From: DASQMT01 sp963827335
Lineage (GTDB): Bacteria; Actinomycetota; Thermoleophilia; Solirubrobacterales; Solirubrobacteraceae
DNA length: 64,000 nucleotides
Direction: 5' to 3'
Assembly: GCA_963827335.1 (NCBI GenBank)
Contig: CAWHAP010000018.1
Location: 432,195 to 496,194, forward strand
This document shows positions 58,825-64,000 of this stretch, piece by piece (positions within the stretch are counted from its first letter, which is position 1; each line of letters starts with the position of its first letter). A program made the translations under genes and the position numbers. The notes under the pieces are model-generated. The model worked only from the letters and a program-made list of their open reading frames with translations, did not search any database and was not told where the DNA came from.

Positions 58825-59562
58825 ATGAGAGGACGGGTGCGGATGCTGCTCGTCGCCGCGTTCGGCGTGCTCGCGCTGACCGGCTGCGAGCTCAAGGACG
58901 ACGGCGACAACCTCGTCAACGGGAAGACCTTGTTCGTGGAGAAGTGCGCGGCCTGCCACGCGCTCGACCGCGCGGGCGCCAAGGGCGTCGTCGGGCCGAG
59001 CCTCGACCAGGCCTGGCAGCAGGCCAACACCGACGGCTTCGGCCGCTCCACGTACGAGGGCATCGTCCACCGTCAGATCCTCCAGCCCAACCGCCGCCAG
59101 CAGGTCGACCCGGCCACCGGCAAGGCGCTGCCGCTGATGCCGGCGAACCTCGTCACCGGCGACGACGCGCAGGACGTCGCCGCCTACGTCGCCTACGCCG
59201 CGGACGCGGGCGGCAAGGACGCCGGCAGGCTCGCCACCGCCGGCGCCGCCGAGCAGGAGGAGCTCGCGAAGGCCGAGGGCGGCAAGCTCTCGATCCCGGC
59301 CGACCCGAACGGGCGGACGCTCTACACGTTCAAGAACGCCGAGGCGCCCGCCGGCGCGCTCGAGATCGACTCGAAGAACGATGCGACGGTCGACCACAAC
59401 ATCGCCCTCGAGGGCGGCGGCGTCAACGAGGTGGGCGACGTCGTCAAGGACGGCGGCACCTCGACGATCCGGGTCGACGTGCAGCCCGGCGAGTACTCGT
59501 TCTACTGCTCCGTGGCCGGGCACCGGGCGGCCGGCATGGAGGGCAAGCTCACCGTCAAGTAG
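58825..59562 (+). CDS. Cytochrome c-cupredoxin fusion lipoprotein
   Basis: 245 residues. Lipobox LTGC near residue 21, then a c-type cytochrome (about 30-130) with heme motif CAACH and a Met candidate in PLMPANL, then a plastocyanin-like domain (about 150-245) with copper ligands suggested by TVDHNIAL (His), FYCSVAGHRAAGM (Cys, His, Met). Both redox centres lie outside the membrane, which fits electron delivery to the nearby cytochrome oxidase. Convergent with ctaG, one base apart. Confidence 0.87.
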   Translation: MRGRVRMLLVAAFGVLALTGCELKDDGDNLVNGKTLFVEKCAACHALDRAGAKGVVGPSLDQAWQQANTDGFGRSTYEGIVHRQILQPNRRQQVDPATGKALPLMPANLVTGDDAQDVAAYVAYAADAGGKDAGRLATAGAAEQEELAKAEGGKLSIPADPNGRTLYTFKNAEAPAGALEIDSKNDATVDHNIALEGGGVNEVGDVVKDGGTSTIRVDVQPGEYSFYCSVAGHRAAGMEGKLTVK

Positions 59563-59563
59563 G

Positions 59564-60352
59564 TCAGGTGGCGGCGCGGGCGCGCTCCGCCGCCTCGTCG
59601 CGGTCGTGCTGGCGCGCCGCCTGCCAGAAGAAGAACGCCAGCGCGAAGACCATGATGAGGATGTCGACGGCGACCATCAGGGCGCCGGCGGTCTGCTGGT
59701 CGGCGAGCGCGCCCACCCCGCGCCGCTCCCCGCTCCCGTAGACGCCGGTGTAGATCGGCGCGCGGATGAGTACGAAGGCCATCCCGAGGAACATGCCGAT
59801 CATCCGCGCGGCGAGGATGTGGCCGATCTTCCACAGCTCCCCGCGCAGCTGGCGGCGCTTGGGCTCGACCGCCGACCACCACACGAGCACGCCCGCGAGG
59901 ACGAAGCTCGCGTGCTGGGCGACGTGCACGAGCTCGTGCCGCACGGCGCCCTCGAAGGCGAACGTCGTGTGCCAGCCGTACAGCACGACGGTGTAGACGG
60001 GCAGCGCCACGAGCGGGCGCTTCAGGATCCGGAACGCGCGGCGCAGCCGCGACCGGGCGAGCGGCACGAGCACCGCGCGCGGCAGGAAGAACGCGAGCAC
60101 GGGGTTGCGCACGCCGGCCAGCAGCAGCGGCGCCCCGAGGTCGGCGAGCAGGATGTGCTCGGCCATGTGCGCGCTCAGGAGGTCGTCGGCGAGCGAGCCC
60201 AGCGGCGAGAGCAGCGCGACGGCCTGCAGGCCGAGGCCCAGGTGCCACAGGACGACCTGGCCGCGCGGCACGGCCACGCCGCGCCGCCCCAGGATGCGCA
60301 GCGCGCGCACGTAGAGCGCCTCGGCCACGATGAGCCAGACGACGATCGCCAT
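59564..60352 (-). CDS. ctaG: CtaG-like cytochrome c oxidase assembly membrane protein
   Basis: 262 residues with six to seven hydrophobic segments. Matches the caa3-type CtaG family (GLQAVALLSPLGSLADD, SAHMAEHILLADLGAPLLLA, YTVVLYGWHTTFAFE, ELVHVAQHASFVLAGVLVWW) with conserved His residues in membrane helices that may handle copper. Different from the soluble Cox11-type CtaG. Last gene of the oxidase run on the minus strand. Confidence 0.86.
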   Translation of the reverse strand: MAIVVWLIVAEALYVRALRILGRRGVAVPRGQVVLWHLGLGLQAVALLSPLGSLADDLLSAHMAEHILLADLGAPLLLAGVRNPVLAFFLPRAVLVPLARSRLRRAFRILKRPLVALPVYTVVLYGWHTTFAFEGAVRHELVHVAQHASFVLAGVLVWWSAVEPKRRQLRGELWKIGHILAARMIGMFLGMAFVLIRAPIYTGVYGSGERRGVGALADQQTAGALMVAVDILIMVFALAFFFWQAARQHDRDEAAERARAAT

Positions 60353-60367
60353 GGGACCCAGTGTGGC

Positions 60368-60475
60368 TTACAGCGACTGCACGACGAGCGCCACGATCAC
60401 CACGACGACCGCGACCGCGATGACGTAGAGCAGGACCCGGAAGGCGCCCGCCTCGGTGCGCAGCGGGTTCTCCAC
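60368..60475 (-). CDS. 35-residue single-span membrane peptide in the oxidase operon
   Basis: GTG 60475 to TAA 60368. The peptide starts MENPLRTEAGAFRV and continues as one Val/Ile/Ala-rich membrane segment ending VVQSL. AGGAGG lies 3 nt before the GTG and overlaps the coxC stop, so translation is well supported. It sits between coxC and ctaG. Small oxidase subunits or assembly factors of this size exist (CcoQ-like, subunit IV-like), but no specific family match can be claimed. Confidence 0.65.
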   Translation of the reverse strand: MENPLRTEAGAFRVLLYVIAVAVVVVIVALVVQSL

Positions 60476-60482
60476 GGTCCTC

Positions 60483-61097
60483 CTAGAGGATGTAGACGGT
60501 CACGTAGACGACGATCCACATGACGTCGACGAAGTGCCAGTAGATCCCGGGCACCTCGATCCCGCGGTGGTCCTCCGCCGTGAAGTGCCCGCGGAACGCC
60601 CGGATGGTGACGAAGAGCAGCAGCGTCAGGCCGACGAAGACGTGCGCGCCGTGCAGGCCGGTGAGGCCGTAGAAGATCGTCCCCTGCGCGTGGTCCTGCG
60701 GCGCGAAGCCGATGTGCACGTACTCGTTGACCTGGATGAACAGGAACGTCAGGCCGAGCAGGAAGGTCGTCAGGATGCCCGCCTGCAGGCCGCGCCGGTT
60801 GCCCATCTTGTGCGCGTGCTCGGCCCAGTGCAGCGTGAACGACGACGAGATCAGGATCGCCGTGTTGACGCCCGCGATCAGCTTCGGGAGATGGGTCCCG
60901 TCGGCGGGCCAGTCGGCGCCCTGCACGACCCGCACGAAGAAGTAGGCCGTGAAGAAGGCCCCGAAGACCATCACCTCGGAGATGATGAAGAGCAGCATCC
61001 CGAGCAGGGACGGGTCCACGCGCGACGAGCGGTTGGCCTCGGGCGGGCCGTGGTGCTCGTGCTCGTGGTGGCCGTGCGCGACGGCGGCGGCCTCCAT
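60483..61097 (-). CDS. coxC: Cytochrome c oxidase subunit III
   Basis: 204 residues with five hydrophobic segments after a His-rich N-terminus (HGHHEHEHHG). Subunit III marks: LLGMLLFIISEVMVFGAFFT with Glu in the second segment, FYGLTGLHGAHVFVGL, and YWHFVDVMWIVVYVTVYIL at the end. ATG 61097 overlaps the upstream stop (TGATG). The shorter five-helix form is common in actinobacteria. Confidence 0.93.
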   Translation of the reverse strand: MEAAAVAHGHHEHEHHGPPEANRSSRVDPSLLGMLLFIISEVMVFGAFFTAYFFVRVVQGADWPADGTHLPKLIAGVNTAILISSSFTLHWAEHAHKMGNRRGLQAGILTTFLLGLTFLFIQVNEYVHIGFAPQDHAQGTIFYGLTGLHGAHVFVGLTLLLFVTIRAFRGHFTAEDHRGIEVPGIYWHFVDVMWIVVYVTVYIL

Positions 61098-61927
61098 CAG
61101 GTGCCCGCCTCCACCGGCTCGGCCGAGCTCTCGATGTGCTCGACCGGCTTGCCGGTCGCGTCGGCGACGCGCTCGGTCAGCTTGTCGGCCACCCACTTCG
61201 ACGAGCCCTCCGGCAGCGTCGAGATGACGATCTCCGAGACGAGGAAGAACTGCACCGCGTTCATCACGGCGGTGTAGGGATCAGGGTCGCCGATCATGCC
61301 CGCCGCCACGAGCCCGTCCTCCTCCAGGGAGGCGAGCAGCGCGCGCAGGCGCTCGCGGGCGGCCTTGACCGCGCGCCCGTCGCCGCTGTCCTGCGGGACG
61401 ACGATGATGAAGCGCCGCGGCCCCTGCGCCGCGAGCTCCTCGAGCCGCGTCACGAGCTCCTTGCCCGCCACGGTCTGGTTCGCCACGACGAGCGTGACGT
61501 CGAACGGCAGGCCCTCGGCCGCGAGGTCGACCACGACGTGCTTGACCGGCAGCCCCGTGTCGTTCTCGAGCGCCTCGATCAGGTCGCGCTTCATCCACCC
61601 CGACGTGGACGCCGGCAGCGTGGAGATGATGATCTCGTCGATCCCGTACTCGGCGATGGCGTCGTGCGCGGCGTTCAGCGGGTCGCCGTCGCCGACCTCG
61701 CCGCTGCCGTGGATGCCCTCCTCGCGCATGAACGCGAGCGCGAGGTCGACGCGGACCTGCGCCGAGCTGCGCACGGCGTCGTCGTAGATGACGTTGCCGT
61801 GGCGCGGGCGCGTGAGCGGGACGACCACGTGGAAGTTCGCGTCACCCTCCGCGGACCGCTCGCGGATCGCGTCGAGGACGTTCTTGCCGCCGATGGTCTC
61901 GTTGGCGAGGACGAGGATCTCAGCCAT
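61097..61927 (-). CDS. Tandem universal-stress-protein-like protein inside the oxidase operon
   Basis: 276 residues in two similar halves (about 1-130 and 135-260), each ending in a DEIIISTLP or SEIVISTLP strand followed by SGW/SKW and a helix, which resembles the ATP-binding end of UspA domains. The ATP-binding GxxGxxxxG(S/T) motif is only partly kept. No membrane segment. Overlaps coxA (8 bp) and coxC (1 bp), so it is co-translated with oxidase subunits. ATG 61927 (AGGAG upstream) is preferred to GTG 61930. Confidence 0.72.
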   Translation of the reverse strand: MAEILVLANETIGGKNVLDAIRERSAEGDANFHVVVPLTRPRHGNVIYDDAVRSSAQVRVDLALAFMREEGIHGSGEVGDGDPLNAAHDAIAEYGIDEIIISTLPASTSGWMKRDLIEALENDTGLPVKHVVVDLAAEGLPFDVTLVVANQTVAGKELVTRLEELAAQGPRRFIIVVPQDSGDGRAVKAARERLRALLASLEEDGLVAAGMIGDPDPYTAVMNAVQFFLVSEIVISTLPEGSSKWVADKLTERVADATGKPVEHIESSAEPVEAGT

Positions 61928-63851
61928 CACGCGCTCCTGAATCGCCGGCCGCGACGGCCGGTTGCTTGGCCTCTTCGCCCGCGGGCTGGAAGATCCCGTG
62001 GACGGCGCCGGGCACGCCGTACTCGTACGGCCCGCCGACGACGGTCGGCACCCGGTCGAAGTTGAAGATCGGCGGCGGCGACGAGACCTGCCACTCGAGC
62101 GTGAGCGCGCGCCACGGGTTGGCCTCCGCGCGCCGGCCGGTGCGCCAGGAGCGGACGATGTTGTAGACGAACACCAGGGTCGAGAGCCCGAGCACGAACG
62201 AGGCGAGCGAGATGAACAGGTTCCACGACGCGAACTGGTCGGGGTAGTCGGCGACGCGCCGCGGCATGCCCTGCACGCCGATCACGTGCATCGGGGCGAA
62301 CGTGGCGTTGAACGCGACGAACGTCATCCAGAAGTGCAGCTTGCCCAGGCGCTCGTCGATCATCCGGCCCGTCATCTTCGGGAACCAGTAGTAGACGCCG
62401 GCGTAGATCGTGAACAGCGAGCCGCCGTACAGCACGTAGTGGATGTGGGCGACGATGAAGTACGTGTCGCTGACGTGGATCGTCACCGGCAGCATCGCCA
62501 GCATCACGCCCGAGATCCCGCCCAGCGTGAACATGGTCAGGAAGCCGAGCGCGAAGAGCATCGCCGTGTCGACGTGGATCACGCCCCGCCACAGCGTGGC
62601 CAGCCAGGAGAAGATCTTGATCCCGGTGGGCACGGCGATGATCGCGGTGGTGACCATCATCGGGATGCGGATCCAGCTCTGCATGCCGGACACGAACATG
62701 TGGTGCGCCCATACCGTGAACCCGAGCAGCACGATGGCGAGCAGCGAGAAGGCCATCATGCGGTAGCCGAAGATCGGCTTGCGCGCCTTCACCGACAGGA
62801 CCTCGGAGATGATCCCGAAGCCCGGCAGCATCATGATGTACACCGCCGGGTGCGAGTAGAACCAGAAGACGTGCTGGTACATCAGCACGTCCCCGCCCCG
62901 TGCCGGGTTGAAGAAGTTGAACCCGAGCGCGTAGTCGAGCAGGACGAAGAACTGCGAGGCCGCGACGAACGGGGTGGCGATGACGACGAGCAGCGACGTC
63001 GAGAAGTTCGCCCACACGAGCAGCGGCATGCGCCAGAAGCTCATCCCCGGCGCGCGCATCGTGATGATCGTCACGAGGAAGTTCAGCGCCGTGGCGATCG
63101 ACGACGCGCCCGCGAACTGCACGCCGATGGTGAAGAACAGCTGGCCGATCGGGACGTCGGTCGACAGCGGCGCGTAGGCCGTCCAGCCCGTGGCGAACGA
63201 GCCGCCGGGGGCGAAGAACGACGCCGTCATCATCAGGCCGGCGAGCGGCAGCATCCAGAACGACAGCGCGTTCAGCCGCGGGAAGGCCATGTCCGGCGCG
63301 CCGATCATGAGCGGCAGGACGAAGTTCGCCAGCCCGGCGAAGACCGGGATGATGAACAGGAAGATCATCAGCGACGCGTGGACGCTGAACAGGCCGTTGT
63401 AGGCGTTCGCGTCGACGAACTGCGAGCCCGGCGCGGCGAGCTCCGCACGGACCAGCATCGCCAGCAGGCCGCCGACGAGCATGAAGAAGAACGACGTGAC
63501 GACGTACTGGATCCCGATGACCTTGTGGTCGGTGTTGACCCGGAAGTAGTCGCGCCAGCTGTGCGCGCCGTGGCTCGAGTGGTCCTCGGGGCGCGTCGGC
63601 CGCCCGGCCGCCCAGTAGAACCAGTAGTCGAACGCGCCCAGGCCGACGAGGAAGAACAGCGGGGCGGCGAGGAGCGAGACGATCAGCACCGCGTTCTGCC
63701 ACTTCGCGTCCCAGCCGTCGGCGCCGTCGAACGGCGTCGAGAAGCCGTAGGCGAGGCGGACCGCGGTGACGAGCGCGGCGGCGAACAGGACGCCGCCGAC
63801 GATGTAGGCGCCGGCCCGGTACCAGCCGGGTGCGCGCAGGCTCGCGGTCAT
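61920..63851 (-). CDS. coxA: Cytochrome c oxidase subunit I (A2-type heme-copper oxidase)
   Basis: 643 residues with about fourteen hydrophobic segments: two extra N-terminal ones before the usual twelve. Heme and copper ligands are seen in FSVHASLMIF, HVFWFYSHPAVYIM (CuB His and the cross-linked Tyr), WAHHMF and YFIVAHIHYVL. YSHPAV replaces the GHPEV motif, the mark of A2-type enzymes that lack the D-channel Glu. A GGAGGG site lies 6 nt before ATG 63851, which starts 13 nt after the coxB stop. Confidence 0.96.
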   Translation of the reverse strand: MTASLRAPGWYRAGAYIVGGVLFAAALVTAVRLAYGFSTPFDGADGWDAKWQNAVLIVSLLAAPLFFLVGLGAFDYWFYWAAGRPTRPEDHSSHGAHSWRDYFRVNTDHKVIGIQYVVTSFFFMLVGGLLAMLVRAELAAPGSQFVDANAYNGLFSVHASLMIFLFIIPVFAGLANFVLPLMIGAPDMAFPRLNALSFWMLPLAGLMMTASFFAPGGSFATGWTAYAPLSTDVPIGQLFFTIGVQFAGASSIATALNFLVTIITMRAPGMSFWRMPLLVWANFSTSLLVVIATPFVAASQFFVLLDYALGFNFFNPARGGDVLMYQHVFWFYSHPAVYIMMLPGFGIISEVLSVKARKPIFGYRMMAFSLLAIVLLGFTVWAHHMFVSGMQSWIRIPMMVTTAIIAVPTGIKIFSWLATLWRGVIHVDTAMLFALGFLTMFTLGGISGVMLAMLPVTIHVSDTYFIVAHIHYVLYGGSLFTIYAGVYYWFPKMTGRMIDERLGKLHFWMTFVAFNATFAPMHVIGVQGMPRRVADYPDQFASWNLFISLASFVLGLSTLVFVYNIVRSWRTGRRAEANPWRALTLEWQVSSPPPIFNFDRVPTVVGGPYEYGVPGAVHGIFQPAGEEAKQPAVAAGDSGARDG

Positions 63852-63864
63852 CGAGGTCCCTCCA

Positions 63865-63999
63865 TCATCCCGTCACCTCGGCAAGGTACTTGACCAGGGC
63901 GTCCAGCTCGGCCGGTTGGAGCGAGTTGCCGAACGTCGCGGGCATCAGCCCGTCCGAGTAGCCCTGGGCGATCTCGGCGCTCGGATCCACGATGCTCTC
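63865..63999 (-). CDS. coxB: C-terminal end of cytochrome c oxidase subunit II with cytochrome c domain (partial)
   Basis: Only the last 44 codons are in the window; the gene runs off the end. The sequence SIVDPSAEIAQGYSDGLMPA and the following TFGNSLQPAELDALVKYL is the end of a class I cytochrome c with the heme Met in LMP, the layout of caa3-type subunit II. It lies directly upstream of coxA. The CuA domain and CxxCH motif are outside the window. Confidence 0.8.
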   Translation of the reverse strand, partial: ESIVDPSAEIAQGYSDGLMPATFGNSLQPAELDALVKYLAEVTG

Positions 64000-64000
64000 C

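Overview
The window is about 64 kb of a very GC-rich bacterial chromosome with dense, mostly ATGA/GTGA-overlapping genes. Gene content (actinobacterial rplM-rpsI-glmM-glmS order, a c-di-AMP riboswitch in front of an M23 peptidase, apparently leaderless promoters, an A2-type cytochrome oxidase) suggests a deep-branching actinobacterium such as the Thermoleophilia/Solirubrobacterales. That placement is inference. No tRNA, rRNA, CRISPR array, integrase or IS element was seen.

Region 1 (1-30 kb) is an exopolysaccharide or cell-surface glycan cluster. It holds a sugar epimerase, a DegT aminotransferase, an initiating phospho-sugar transferase, six glycosyltransferases or transferase-like enzymes, a FemAB-like acyltransferase, a polysaccharide deacetylase, a methyltransferase, an asparagine-synthase-like amidotransferase, a MOP flippase, a PglD-like acetyltransferase, an unusual Wzz-Wzy fusion and three further Wzz-like proteins. 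A 1853-residue secreted protein (dimethylformamidase-like domain plus four DUF4082 and six Fn3 modules), a lipoprotein and two paralogous secreted parallel beta-helix proteins lie among them. A secreted M23 peptidase under a ydaO-type riboswitch closes the region.

Region 2 (31-52 kb) is the housekeeping row rplM-rpsI-glmM-glmS-acpS-nnr-(CBS)-alr-cca. It is interrupted by amino-sugar/glycan genes (acyltransferase, nucleotidyltransferase, Gfo/Idh/MocA oxidoreductase, DegT aminotransferase, a fifth Wzz-like protein, an MFS transporter) and by regulators (degenerate receiver, LuxR regulator, ECF sigma factor, a histidine kinase/response regulator pair). GlmS and GlmM supply glucosamine phosphates, and the interrupting genes look like a modified amino-sugar route, so the two parts may be metabolically linked.

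Region 3 (51-58 kb) is mixed: M28 peptidase, HIT protein, cold-shock protein, a secreted protein, a GAF-GGDEF-HD-GYP cyclic-di-GMP enzyme, a small lipoprotein, a zinc-ribbon protein and another glycosyltransferase. Region 4 (58.8-64 kb) is respiratory: a cytochrome c-cupredoxin lipoprotein, CtaG, a 35-residue membrane peptide, CoxC, a tandem Usp-like protein, CoxA and the truncated end of a cytochrome-c-bearing CoxB.

The most unusual non-coding signal is a pair of related intergenic elements (34158-34358 and 53952-54226). Each has long imperfect terminal inverted repeats with a shared core and strong internal hairpins, and each sits between two convergent genes. A second pattern is a set of TAGNNT -10 boxes placed 7-9 nt before start codons, twice in divergent pairs, which predicts leaderless mRNAs.
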